From: Coriolopsis trogii
Taxonomy: Eukaryota; Basidiomycota; Agaricomycetes; Polyporales; Polyporaceae
Reading direction: 5' to 3'
Length of the DNA stretch: 64,000 nucleotides
NCBI GenBank assembly: GCA_020543525.1
Contig: JAHYIO010000036.1
Span: forward strand, 682,001 to 746,000
Shown here: one piece after another, positions 1-12,700 of the stretch
Numbering within the stretch: the stretch's first letter is position 1
Layout of the letters: the number at the start of each line of letters is the position of its first letter
Translations under genes and position numbers: made by a program
The notes under the pieces: generated by a model
What the model was told of the DNA's origin: nothing
Databases searched by the model: none
The model's input: only the letters and a program-made list of their open reading frames with translations

Positions 1-2468
1 GCTGAAGGGATCCCTTTGTTCATCGTTGAGGGGGCTGAAATGACCATTCATGGCCATCGCGCGAAAGACGTCACGAAGCGCTACGATGTTGTCCACCGAT
101 CCATCGGACTCTCACTCCTCCCCCCTACCTCCAATGATTCAGATGTCCACACTTGCCATGACAGCCCTCAAGTAGACAAATGTCGAGATTCGCTCGATGC
201 GACCACTGGCGGGGCGGTCTCGATTCCCTACTTTCGCGGAAAAGAGATGGACATCCAGAGGACCCTCTCAGCATATGATCCTCTGGTACCGCTATCTGTT
301 CTATTCACTGCAGAGAGCGGTCTGAATGGTGATGCGTCACTTGGCTTTACACGAGCGTTACGCAAGGAGTACCCCACCTGGCTGATCAGACTCGTCGTCT
401 TTGACACCTCCTGGAGCGCCTCCCAGAAGCAACATGCCCTGCATAAGGTCCTCCACGTCCAGTCTGAAGAGCTCGAGTTCCTTGTCGACAATGATGGGAC
501 CGTCAAAGCACCGCGCATAGAGGCCCTTGAACCTCCGAGCCTCCATGTACCTTTTGATCCTCAGCAGCCCTGGACGCTCGATAACTCGACTGTGGTCCAA
601 ACCTCGAGGCCTCTTCCATACAAGGAGTACATCGTTGTACGTGTTGACGGAGTTGTCGCCCAGCACGACGGTTATTGGATCTATGTCGGAACTCCTGATG
701 GGACATCTCAGCATGTCGTCGGTATCACCTCCGAAACCCTCCGTACTCACCTTTTGGCGCACCCTGATTCATTTGTTGCGGTTGACAGCCCACAAATCTG
801 TCACTCTCATACCATGCAGTCCCCTCTATTCGCACTCGTAGTAATCGCCCATGTCACCGGTTCCCTTGACACCACACGCCTTCGCGGCACTCACGCATTG
901 GTCGTCGCCGACAATGACACTCTCCGCGCCCAGATTGTGGACGCTTGTACCAAGCTCTCCATAGGCGTAATCTCTTGCTCGTCTGTCTCCAAAGCAGATC
1001 TCAAGTCTATCTATAACAATCCACCCTCGTTGATCCTCTCCGGTACCTCTGACAGAGCGGAAATTACCATACTACGCTCTGTATTGGCTGAAGGGGGTCG
1101 TCTCTGTCTCTGGAATGCCGCCGGAGAGGGCCTTTCTCCACTCATCTCAAAGAGTCCATGGGAGCAGGCCGATAGCTTGCGACGAGCTCTGGCTTTTTCA
1201 GAACTTGACACACTCCATTACATTCCCCTTTCCGACTTCCTCTCGGACGTTCCCAGTTACGTTCCTAGCACAGCTACGCTATTCAACCCCTCAAAGGCGT
1301 ATCTTCTCATTGGCGGAATTGGAAGTCTTGGACTACAGATCGCCTTATGGATGTACCAGGTAAATGCATCGCATCATGTCGCTCGGCCGTACTATTGACT
1401 AATGTCCACAGAACGGAGCCCGTCACATCATCCTGACCTCGCGATCAGGGGAGATCACACTGTCCCGTCGTGGAGACTACATCGCTCATCGTATACTCGT
1501 CTACCTGCAACGTTGTAGCGACGTGCAGGTCAATACTGTGGCTGTTGATGCTACCTCGAAGGACGACATGTCGGCATTGATTTCGAGCCTCGCCCAGCCT
1601 CTTGACGGCTGCATGCTCTTGACAGCTGTACTCGCCGATAGCACCTTTGCGTCGCATACTCAGGAGTCCTTTGAGCGCGCGATAACGCCAAAGGTGGAGG
1701 GATTCAATGTTCTAGAGCGGCTGGTGGATATACGCTCGCTCAGCTTCCTGATCGCCTTCTCATCTGGGTCCGGATTGCTGGGTAATCCTGGTCAGACTAA
1801 CTACTCGGCGTAAGCACACAGCCATTAACCTTAGTAATACCGCCTAACCGATGCTTCTGCAGTGCAAACACCGCATTAGCGGGTCTGACAGGAAGATACG
1901 CCAATGCGTTCTGCCTCATCTCTCCTCTGATTCTGGACAGCAGCTTCCTCCTCATGAATGACGACACCCACTATGCTACGCGTCTTCGCCATGTGAAATC
2001 ATGGGGCATGACTGCTCGAGGTTGGTGAGAACGTCCCCTCTTAACGGCAACGTACTCATATAAACGTCAGAGCTGTGCGACTACATCGGCGATGGTATCA
2101 AGTTAATCCGCCACAGACGAGTGTGGCAGTACATACCTGACTTTGACTGGCGTGCCATCCGCGATGATGTCGGTAGCTCGACCTCCTTTGCACATCTTGT
2201 TCCAGAGGATGGGACCGTGTCCGCGGAGGCTGACACGCTTGAGCCGATCTCGGTAGCCCAGATCGTGTGCAAAATCCTCGACATCAAGGAAGACGAGGTG
2301 TCCGTCGACATGCCACTCACATCGTACGGCCTGGACTCTCTGTCGGCTCTTGCGTTGTCGTATGCGTTACGTCCACTGCTCGCCATCACCCAGTTACAGT
2401 TGCTTGCTGACGTATCTATCAAGGGCATTCAGGACAGAGTTGTGACTGTATCCGCTTCCACAGAATGA
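1..2468 (+). CDS. Reducing polyketide synthase PKS-1, C-terminal part (cut by window edge)
   Basis: The 3' part of a type I polyketide synthase, in frame from base 1. The exons are 1-1359, 1412-1809, 1863-2020 and 2071-2468, joined by three GT-AG introns of 50-53 nt. In order it encodes the end of the dehydratase region, an enoylreductase-like stretch without a GGVG nucleotide-binding motif, a ketoreductase (GGIGSLG loop; catalytic Ser/Tyr in FSSGSG and GQTNYSA) and a terminal acyl carrier protein with the phosphopantetheine serine in YGLDSLSAL. No thioesterase follows the carrier protein. It is clearly paralogous to PKS-2 (17842-24569): two internal exons have exactly the same lengths (398 and 158 nt). 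No lesion is visible in this portion. The KS, AT and most of the DH lie outside the window, so completeness cannot be judged. The role is iterative chain extension and beta-keto reduction in the cytosol; the product is unknown. Confidence 0.93.
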
Positions 2469-3004
2469 GAGATACCTTTTGCATCTATTTCTAGGATTTT
2501 TTTCTCTAGCGACGAAGAAGAATGTACAAATATCACGAATAGAATGCTTCCGCCTTCACATACGTTTCTTTTGCTTGTAATACAGGTTCAGCCCAAGTTC
2601 TGGAACAGGTATGTGCAAACGTACTTCGGCTAAGTTCGTCATGGACGGGTTCATGTGGAACGGCCACGGAACATCTCCAACAGCAGAGCTTAGAGGACGA
2701 GGCTACCCTTACCTGTCGAGCGTTCCAGTTACCAAAGCCATTTGACGCCGTCACCAGAGGAGTTGCTGTCGCTGCGTTGGGGCTCTTGGCGTCTATGATG
2801 CCTTTCCCAGCCCACCCTGATGCGCTGGCAATCCTCTGGTCGCAATTCTCTGCTTCTCTCATTGACTATCCCCTCTCGTCACATCCCCTCCCGCCATACA
2901 CAAGACGCAATCCTACGGCAAGCATTCATACACACGCCGGAGGGCCGATAGCTTCCGTATTGATGGGCTCAAGGGCAATGGTATGTGTTGCTCTCCTTCC
3001 AAAA
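2469..3004. other. Intergenic, 3' of PKS-1
   Basis: No convincing gene. A short AT-rich stretch follows the PKS-1 stop codon and could hold its 3' end. Short open frames here have no recognisable motif. Confidence 0.6.
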
Positions 3005-3829
3005 GTTATGGATATCTCCCCTCTCTTCCCAATCTACCTCCGTCTCCGCCATTGCGGACATGGTCGCTATATACTTCCCTGATTTTGCAAGCACTCTCAT
3101 GTCAGGTTCGCCATGGGGCGGCAGTCGCAGATCGAAGAGGGATGGGCCTCCGAGGCTGGCGACAACCTGTCACTGGCGACGCGTGTACCTCTGGGGTACG
3201 TGCCGGTGCGTTTCTCCATGGGGAGTTGCTTTGTTCTTGTAGACAAGTTCACCATGGGGTGACGGTTGCAGTCCGACGGGGCATGGGCCTCGGAGGCTGG
3301 CGACGACTTGTCGATGTCAAGCGCGTGCATTGCTGGGGTGCATGTCGAGTGTGTCCTCTTCATGGGGAGTTGAACACTCGGCGCGCGTTGTCTTGAGCCT
3401 GAACGGAGAGTGATCTTGTTTTCTTGGATATGTACGACTAAGACCAGTCTCCGCAATCACACATGCCTTTATCATAACTTCCCTATATATTGTGCCCTTC
3501 ATCCATCGTTTTTCGCTTTTCTCCTCAGCCCTTGAGCGGGGTCCGTTCACTGGGTCGCACCATGGCCCTATGAACCATACCCCCTCAGCTCTCCTGATTT
3601 ACCGTCCCGTGTTCAGCCATCACGGCCGAGCAAGATCGCTCGCTGGGCCGCACCATGGCCCTATGAGCTGACTTCTATGGCACCGAGCGGACGGTTGCGA
3701 CAGGCCCAATCATGAGGCGGGGATGCACATCTTTCGTTTCGCTCTCGTTCACGACATCCTTTTAATGCAAGTGTCGACAGCTACTGACGACGCGTATTTC
3801 TGTTGACTCCTGACATTCGGAGACACTAA
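3005..3829 (+). repeat. Left arm of a long inverted repeat, with a two-unit ~141-bp tandem repeat
   Basis: Two tandem units (about 3110-3249 and 3250-3395) share the phrase ATGGGCCTCGGAGGCTGGCG, with period about 141 bp measured from 3142 to 3283. The same sequence, including its two-unit structure, recurs inverted at about 37840-37435. Beyond the tandem part both copies keep further shared blocks: a GGATATGT...GACCAGT segment near 3425-3455, and a CTGGGCCGCACCATGGCCCTATG-like segment near 3645-3668 whose partner lies at about 37205-37230. In both places the block is followed downstream by the start of a TET/JBP-type gene, so this is the 5' flank of a duplicated unit rather than a free-standing satellite. 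Confidence 0.75.
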
Positions 3830-4110
3830 TGGTGAGTGATGAACTGGTTGCGAGGACCACTCTCATGCCCTCAAACTAGAATCGCGATATGGACCACGAG
3901 ATCCGGCGGATCGACCGGATACCCAAGAGGAGCTCAAGTCGGTCGTCCGATGCGAAGAGCGAAGTTCTAGCACTCTTTTTGCCCAATCCGGATGCGTTGC
4001 GAGCGCGAAGAGATGCGCTTTGACCTCTTTCGCACTGTCGGGCCTCGGCCTCGCCGATATTGCGGGTGTCGGCGCCGCATGCGACACTAACACCCACGAC
4101 CCTCTATTCT
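3830..4110 (+). pseudogene. 5' remnant of a TET/JBP-like oxygenase gene (copy 1)
   Basis: The segment carries the conserved leader intron of this family (ATG followed by GTGAGTGATG at 3833, ending CTAG at 3881) and then AATCGCGATATGGACC, which aligns with the beginning of the intact gene at 36974 (minus strand) and the decayed copy at 15054. About 60-100 bases downstream are recognisably homologous. The frame is then lost and no oxygenase core follows. It sits directly downstream of the left repeat arm, as the intact copy does relative to the right arm. The fragment could not make an enzyme. Confidence 0.6.
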
Positions 4111-5250
4111 CGCTCATTGTCGTCTCATCGGATGGTATTACTCCCTTGCACGTCGCACACAGTCCTGATCTCGGACACGATACTCTTATACCGGCCGTTT
4201 TATTCTTGGTTACTATTTGCTCCGCTCTTCCGTATCATGTCGCTGATCCACTCATCATCTCTCTCTACTGGTCCGCTCGCGGGCCCATGCCGCCTCAGCC
4301 ACAACTTACAGTCCGAGTGCGATTGACACCACTCTACATGGTCTTGAGATGTAGCATTCTGTCCGTGATCGAGAAGTTTTGCGAGTGTGCTGAGTGCCAG
4401 AAGTGAGACGTGCGAGAGTGACCGCTGACGTGATTGGGGGATGGGGGGCAACTCAGCCGATTTTTGGAGCGTCGGTCCCACACGCACTGCGTGCCCGCCA
4501 ATGTCCGCGTCCAAGAGCGCCGCCAGAGCGACCCTCCTCGCCTTCTCTCCCCTTCCTCTCGCTGGATCTCCCGAACTGTTATACAGCGTACGGAAACGCC
4601 AATCTGGACACCTGCAAGCACAACAAAGCGCACGTGTGAGTCTTCCTCGACTCGAGCTCGGGGAGGCGCCAGCAATTTGTGGTCACAGCGTCTTTGACTT
4701 CTATATTTCAGTACCATCGCCTTCTCTCCGATATCCCTAGGAGACTCAACGGCATATCCCACCATCTGGTCGTCTAAACCATGGTCAGCTCCAAGTTAAG
4801 CTCTGGCGTGATGCTGATGAATAGTACCGCGCAGCCCGCCCTCTCGCCCTCTTTCTCACTCGGTTGGACAGGAGAATCGCAGTGCAGGGATTACTGCGCA
4901 TTAGCACTTGAACCTCTTTAAGCTTCAAGCATTGGTCCCGGCAAGGGAATGGGCTCTCGGCTGCAATTATCACGCGACGGGGCGGTGATGTGCTTGCAAG
5001 GGGAACTCGGGAAGTGGAGACGGTTCTGTAATCTTCCGCTGAAGCCGGAACAGGCGTCGAGTTCCGTGTGCACACGTCTGCCTGGTGCACAAGGTTCGAA
5101 ACGCCAGAGTGGCAGAATGGCACCGCAGGTCTGCGAAGCACGGCGAGGAAGCGTCAATCGGCTAATCGATCATCCCATCTGCAGGTGTCACTACTTCAAT
5201 CAGTCATCCCGTTTTTGTGAGTTACGGGTGAGCCAACCTTGTAAACCACA
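4111..5250. other. Intergenic, no gene recognised
   Basis: Only short overlapping open frames on both strands, without family motifs or a splice pattern that joins them. The rest of a TET/JBP gene would be expected here but is not detectable. It may hold other transposon debris, but none is identified. Confidence 0.5.
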
Positions 5251-5251
5251 G

Positions 5252-5260
5252 TATATATAT
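5252..5260 (+). promoter_or_regulatory. TATA-like element of the first DUF6534 gene
   Basis: The run TATATATAT lies 47-55 bases before the ATG at 5307, which fits a fungal TATA box with a short leader. It supports the choice of that ATG. Confidence 0.45.
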
Positions 5261-5306
5261 CACTTTCTGCGCGTTTGTGCTTTTCCATGCGCTACCAGCC
5301 TGCAAG

Positions 5307-6930
5307 ATGCCCACCTCACCTTCCAGTGCAGTCCCAATAACTCTCCTGTGAGCTCTGTGACCAGTCGAGACATGGGCATCACTGACGCTAGAACCGGCTT
5401 ACACTTAGTGCCGGACCTCAGGTGCGGCAGCTGCTCTGTCACTTTGGCTTTCATATGTTGACCCACCGCTTGTGCGTCCATTAGCTGCTGGGCATGCTGT
5501 TTGCCTGGTGCTTGCAGGGAGTGCTCAGTATTCAAGTCTGTGAGCAAATAGGGCGTTCGTACAGTGAAAGACTACTGACGATCCTGACCTCTATCAGACA
5601 TTTACTACACTTGGTTCCGAAGCGATCCCCTTGGAACAAAATTGCTAGGTGCGTACGTATCAATATTCGATTCGCTTCGGGTACTGACCCGAGCTCAGTC
5701 TATGGTCTCTTCATTTTCGAATGGGTTCAGATCGGGCTCTTCACCGAGTTTACGTTCGACAACTATGTCTATGGCTATGGTCAAGTGGAGACCTTGACGA
5801 GCTTCAACAATACGTGGTTCAGCATTGTGGTCATGACGGCTATAATCTCGGCTGTTGTCCAGGGCTTTTTTGCCTGGAGGATTCGTATCCTCGGTAAATC
5901 CACTATCCTTCCCGCCGTTATTGTGACGGTGAGCACAGTTGTCAGCACTTGCTGGGTACGTTGAGAGCTGACTGGATACGTAGTTCTCTTTTTGTCAAAT
6001 GTCCCTTGGCGTGGCGGGAGGTGTAATGGTAAGGACCAACCATTGCTTGTCCTATACGTCCTGTTCAACATCCTGCTCCCAACGTTCAGCTCCACGTCAT
6101 TTCCCCGTCTGCCGCAGAGGCCTCGGCCGCTACTCCTGTTCTCTCGGTGAGTGTGATGTACGTGGTACCTTATCTGAAGCGTATCTCATGCTAGCCTATC
6201 ACGCTCAGACTTGGTTAGCTTGTGCGACATTTGTCGATTTGATAATCGCGGTCTCGATGAGCGTTTTGGTGAGCAATCTCTGCCCGATTATCCCATGCAC
6301 ACCGATACAAGCTTCACTCCTCTCAGTTACTACGAGCAAAGAGTGGACTGAAGAAGACGGACGATAAAGTCAACCGTCTTGTCAGATTCGCGGTGGAGAC
6401 GGGGGCAGTGACGGGCACGTCAATCCGTAGGCATCAACGCGATTCTTTGATACTAACGGCTGTGTGCAGCCTCGGTTGCCATCCTTGAGATTATCTTCTT
6501 CGCTGGTTTCTCGGTGCGTGATGCGGACCCTCCCCTGATACAGATAGTGTCTGACATTCCACCAGGAAACGCTCCTATACCAATCTATGTACGTTTTCCA
6601 TCGATATCGTTTTGAAAGTAGGCTCTGACCCTACTTAGGGCCCCGGTACTGGCGAAGCTCTACTCGAACACTCTGATTGCCAGCCTCAACAACCGCATCG
6701 TCCTCAAGGTTGCGACAGGAGACAGCGTGCCAAACATCCAACTAAGCACACTCGGCAATATCGCTGTCGGTGGTCGCTGGCAACGATCCACAGGAGAGGA
6801 GAGTTCTCATACGTTCAGGCATGGTGTCCACGTCTCGGTGTCAGAGGAGCGGTATGTGAGTCGGGACGCAGACGTGCTCAAGAACGGCGAGCAGAAGGGA
6901 GGAAGTTCACTTATTCCGACCCCTGTCTAG
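5307..6930 (+). CDS. DUF6534 family multi-pass membrane protein (copy A)
   Basis: A basidiomycete DUF6534-type membrane protein of unknown function. Exon 1 (5307-5347) is followed by a 13-nt exon (5409-5421) and exon 3 (5485-5539). Together they give the family's N-terminal pattern LAGPQLLGMLFAWCLQGVLS, then YYTWFRSDPLG. Later exons encode further hydrophobic helices, a WLACATFVDLIIAVSM helix typical of the family, the loop KKTDDKVNRLVRFAVETGAV, and the end VLAKLYSNTLIASLNNR before a polar cytosolic-looking tail. One junction (6415-6469) appears to use a GC donor with an ideal TACTAAC branch site. It lies between PKS-1 and the A-T-R reductase; copy B occupies the same relative place next to PKS-2. 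Whether it transports, senses or modifies the product is unknown. Confidence 0.85.
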
Positions 6931-9772
6931 TTTCACAGTACATCATGACTGAACGATGTAATATGAACAATAGTATCCTATCGGCGGAGAGCTATCGAGT
7001 GTGTTGCTGTTTCGCCGTGAGCGTCCCGATGGCATCCAACACCCACATCATCTGCGTCTTGTACCTGTAGAAGGCCTGTACGCGTGCATACGCCCTAGGA
7101 AGCTTCGCTCAAGCTCCCTATCTCCAAATTCTGATAGTACCATGTGAAGGGCAATGGCGTTACACCGCCGGAAGTCCAGACACTGACGGTCTGTCCCTAT
7201 CCTGGCCACTGATACCGATCTGGTTCCATCGGATGATGGTCTTCAGACAGACGGACACGGGAATGACTTGCGAAGGCTGTTATGCCGGACACCTCCCATG
7301 TCAGATGTCCAGTTCGTCGCGTACGACGTGTGTATCCATCGCTCGCCGTCACTGTCTCGCATCATCGTTGAGATGCACGAGCACCGCGGCAATGTTGTCG
7401 CGCAGATGACAGATGGGCCCGTTGGACACGTTGGACAGTGGATGTGTGGTGACAACAAGGCATACTCAACGCATTAGAACCAAAGCAGTCTACAGTATCA
7501 AATTAAAAACCGCGTCCTACAGAAATGTGAGAGCAATAATCAGCAGAAACTAAGCTGAGAACACTCACAAAGCATCGGACACGGCACGTTCCAGTGCCTC
7601 ATCATCACTCATGCCCTCGAATATCGTGTCCGTTCGATGGCGCTCATCTTGAGATTCAACGAGAGATGCTTGCTGCAGCTTGTATTGTCTAGAATAGGGC
7701 AATATCCCTGTGATTAAGCCAAGAGCAGTGTAGGAGTAGGGTGAACGTTGGCGGAGGCAGAGAGAGAGGAGGAGCAAGACAGCGAGAAGCGCCCGGATGC
7801 GACGCGAAATGCGTCACTATCTATTCTCTAAGCTCTCCTTGTACTTCACCTCTAATCCCATCCCTCGTGGATATTGCCTGCTACTGGACCTCATTAATCT
7901 TATTTTTTGCGGAGAATAGATCGTGACACCTCTCGAGATCAGTCATCACGACCAGCGTACACAGCAGCTTTCGACGGGCATCGAAAGTGTAGGTGCGACC
8001 TAAGCCTATCAACATACCCTTCTTGTTGACAATTATCAGAACTCCACGACATTGAATTTTGATACAAGTTACAAAGTCGAGGAGGAGCGTGTCACCCCAC
8101 GCGAGGAATACAAGACCTTATATGACGAGGAATCTATGCAACGGTGTCATGGTGTGTCGTCTTCCGTAAGCACGCACCCAACGGTTAGCTCGGTATTTTG
8201 GAGATGAACTTCGGTGGTCGACACCTTTGAGTACGTCTCAAGCCTCGCGTTTTATAACCACCTACTGAGCTGATGGAACGCGCATGTAGGGAACAAGACG
8301 ATCACCGATCAGCTTGATTCTCAACACTTCCTACATCGCGAGGTACATGTACGTGGTACCAGCCTACCTGGCCATTGTTGATTCACGAATTTTCTGGTGA
8401 TCCCTTCATGCTCGTGCTGGCAAGTAGTGAGGTGGTGACGATACACAATACTCCTCCCCAATGCCCAAACCCAGCCATGATCAAGCCTCCCAAAGACAAG
8501 CCACCCCGTAGAGAAAGGACGATATACTGGTGAATGGGTCCTACGGGGGAAGTAAAAATGGCGAGGAGCCCCTCAAATCCTGGTATGGTGCGTGCAGTCA
8601 CACCTTGCGGTCTCAAGAGGCAGCCGCCTCCATTTCACTATACACGATTCGGACCCGGTTGTCACATAGGGCCCATGTTCTGATGTTTTTTGGCATCATA
8701 CCTCTTAGGTAGGCCTACTCTCAGCTTACATGGATGCATAATTCGACTCGCTAATCCTGCACGCTCGATACTCGGATCAATCTCCTTCATTCAGTCTCAG
8801 TCTCGATCTGTCGTACTCAGATTCCTCGTAAGCTTGAGCATTATTTTGATGTCTCAGTATGTGCTCATAGCAATCCTTTCCAGCATGCTTGACTCCGCAA
8901 CCCATGCGCCGCACGAGCCGCACCCGCCGGAGTGATCGCTGATGAAAATGCCGGTGCTCGTAGGGGTCCACTCCGTCACGATGGCAAGCGGTTGGCACTT
9001 GGTGTGCTGCGCGATGCATGCACACCCTGTCTGTACAGCCCTGGATGATTGTAACCTTGCGCGAAGGCAGTCACTTGCGGGTACCCCGGGGAAGTTCTTT
9101 CGGACAATCTTCGTATGCTTCCTGGTCATCGAAGGAGCGACGCATATCTAAGAGTCACGCACTGCCCCTGTGTGATATATGTAGTAGTGATCGGGGGTCT
9201 GCGGGTGATAAGAATGCATACGGGAATGTTTCACAGACAATGTCAACATCGAGAATTACTGACAGAAATGTAATCTAGGCCTGGTGCGTTCTCCGACCGG
9301 GGCAAATTGGTTCCCATACTGTTGCGCCCGGTCCCTAGTGTTCGACGCTTGACATCAGATACGCGCTGTCATACGTCGTGATTCTACCGCTCAAGAGAGT
9401 TTGAGAGGCGCAGAGAAGAAGGCCCCCAAAAACTGGTGTTGGCGGCAAAACCGGCGTATTGATTCCAGGAAACAAGCGACCTGGTAGAGGCAACTTCGTC
9501 CAAATTTGCTGGGCATAATCGCCGTCAGTGCCCATATGCCATCTATCCAGCATTACGAAGGCGACACGTGCCTGGTCATCGAAATGTTCAGGATGTCGAT
9601 GAAAGGACATGTGGCGTTTTTCGCTCCCCTACAATCTAAACCTAGAGTCTCGGAGGCGGATATCGGATCAAACCTCAATACGCACAACAGCGCACTTCTC
9701 AGAAGCACGATACAAGCCCTTATGAGCCCGTCTTATGCTGTCTATCGTCTGTCAGCCCGGACTCATCCCAGT
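6931..9772. other. 2.8-kb region without a recognised gene
   Basis: No known family was recognised. Two weak possibilities are recorded. The first is an open, acidic stretch at about 8037-8203 (+) preceded by an ATCAG acceptor, containing the residues EEERVTPREEYKTLYDEE. The second is a minus-strand frame 7777-7565 ending SDDEALERAVSDAL just before a GTGAGT donor-like site. Neither joins into a longer model by eye. Both may be exons of a small or decayed gene, or chance. Confidence 0.4.
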
Positions 9773-12700
9773 ATGCCTCTCAGTCGCCTCGACATACCCC
9801 CTGCCATCAGCACCACCTTCAACGCGCCAGACGGCCTTATAAACAAACCTGACATATCGCTCTCCCAATTCTACGCCTGGCACGCCAAACACAACCCCAC
9901 GTATCCTCTGTTTCTCTATCACGATGGCGAATCAAACCAGTACATCACATACTCGGCTGCCTATCGCGCTATAGAACGTGCCGCCCGCTACCTTCTGTCT
10001 GCCATTGGCGTTGACTGTCGAAACTTTGGCTCGAAGCCCCCTACCATTGCGTTGTTGGCAAACTCTGGTATGTTTTCTATCGTGTAGTATTGCACCAAGC
10101 TAACGAAAGATATTAGACACAATCACTTACGTTTGCACCGCCATTGGAGCTCTGAGAGCAGGGCTTGCGGTCTTCTTCATTTCGTCTCGAAATGCGCCTC
10201 CCGCGGTGGCCGATATGCTGCAGCGAACCAAAGCCACTCACCTGATAGTCTCGCCCGACGCATTTCTGCGAGATACCTCTCAGCAAGCTCGTTCTGTTCT
10301 GCAAGAATCTGGTCATGTTGTTTCTGAGGTCGCGATGCCCACCTTCGAGAATTTGTTCGCACAAGAACTGGCACCTCATAGCCCATACGAAGCCAACGTT
10401 CAGTTACCGGATACGTTTGATCCCAAGACCCACGTAATGATAGTGCACTCGTCCGGTGAGCAATGTCCTCGCAACGCACCATGTTTCACACTATGACAAC
10501 CATGCAGGATCGACCGGTCATCCGAAACCCATATCATGGTCGAGCAGGAGTACTGCTCTTCTGGGGATTGACTACCATGGTATGTAGCTTTTGACGCTAT
10601 CCCTCTGATACACCCTGACGATGTAGCGGTTTAGCACAAAAGGCGGAGTTGGTAGGCACTATAATGGGTTGCCATGGAACACCGATGTTCCATGGGCTTG
10701 GGGTGTTTATGTGGTCTGCAACGGTAAAGACAACGTGATGTCTATATACCTTTGCCCTCACTGACATGTTGGCACCACGAAGCCTATAACGGGTCTTGTG
10801 ATGGCAGTCTTCAAGCCGGCGTCGCCCCCAATCGTGCCCACTCCAGATGCCCTGTGGAAAGCCATTGTCGACACACAGTCAGACTTTACGTGGAGCGCTC
10901 CGTCGTTCGTTGAGGTTCGACTGGTTTACTTCTTTTCAGTCATTTTCTCTGATTGTCGTTACAACAGGCATGGGGCCGGGACCCAAACAAGGTTCTTCAT
11001 ATGAAAACGCTGCGTGGTGTAGTATGAGCAGCCCCCTTAGAGGTATCACACTACACTCAGCAAATTCTATGATAGATATTCGGAGGTGCTGTCCTGGATG
11101 ACATTGTCGGAGACACTCTTGCGAGGGAAGGTGTGCCACTGTGCAGTGCATACGGAGCGTCAGTCACTTCACTCGTTCTCCGATTCGTCAACTAACCGTT
11201 CTCTCCAGGAGCGAGATAGGAGTTGTCAATGTCTTCATTCGACGTATGTGTCAAAGTTGCTGCGTATCTCTCAGGGTCACACTGACGCATACTCGCCTTA
11301 GCCAATGCCGGGATGGACTGGGCGTACTTTGAGATGACACCAAGCATTCAATGCGTTTACCGACCTCTAGGAGATGGCACATACGAGATGGTGTTCATTG
11401 TGAGTATCCGACAGAACATGCAAGGCGACTACTTACCTGTATCTCCAGTCCGGATCTGATCTTCCCCTGGCGAAGACGAATACGCGAGTGGGAAACTTCG
11501 ACGCCTACGCAACAAGCGATATCGTCGTACCTCATCCAACAAAACCAGGCTTTTGGAAGATCCTCGGAAGGGCAGACGAGCAAATTGTGCTATCCAACGG
11601 AGAGAAGGTGAGCTCATATCAATCTGTCTGACGAGGAAGAACTGACTTTGGGACAGACCAACCCGCTCCCGCTCGGTGCGCAGCTCTCATGTATGCAGAC
11701 TCGAATCAGGATCTGACTATGGATTTCTTGTAGAGAAAATGATCAACGACGACCCTCACGTACACTCGTGTATTGTTTTTGGATCAGGCAGATTCCAGAA
11801 CGGTGTACTGGTCCAGCCGGCGCCAGCTTTTGCTCTCGATGATCCCACAGACGTCGCAAAGCTAGAGAGCTTCAGGAATCTAATTTGGTAAGTGAACGTA
11901 AAGTCGGACAATCCGCGCTATTGCTCACAATTTCTTCAGGCCCACCATCGAGAAAGTCAACAATTACGCCCCACAACACTCGAGGATATTCAAGGAGGTG
12001 CGATACCGACTTACGTCTATCCTTGACATGCCTTCTGACAACATTGCCGACGCGACGCCCAGATGATTCTGATCACCTCACCCTCAAAGCCTTTCGAGTT
12101 TACCGCCAAATTGCAGCCTCGCCGGAAGAACATGATCAAAGCCTACGCGAAGGAGATAGACGACCTCTACGCCGCCGTGGAGACCAGCGCTCAGACAGAC
12201 CTGAAACCGCCAGCCGAGTGGACGGCCGCGAGCACACTCGAGTTCGTGAGATCGGTCGTCGAGACTACTATGCGAAAGTCAATTCCGGACGACTCTGACA
12301 TCTTCCAGAGTGGCTGTGACAGGTATTTCATTGTCATGAACCCGTCATATCGGTGCTCATATCTTGACCAGCTTGCAGGCTACCTGGATCCGCAACACCA
12401 TGCTGCGCGCCGTTCGCAGCACGGACAGCAAGGCAGCAGAGAGACTCCCACTCAATTTCGTATTCGCCAGTCCAACGATCGCATCGTTGTCGAGTGCAGT
12501 CCATACAGCCGTTATCAGCTCCGTCGCAACCAAACTCCACGGGCCTCACGACCTGTGGCGATACGTAGAGGAGTACTCTGCAGACTTTCCTGCGCGTCCA
12601 AGCAACCTGCGTGATCGGTCACCTGTGCAGGACACGATCTTGATGACCGGCACCACAGGCGGTATCGGCTGCGATGCACTTGAGCATCTTCTCAAGGACG

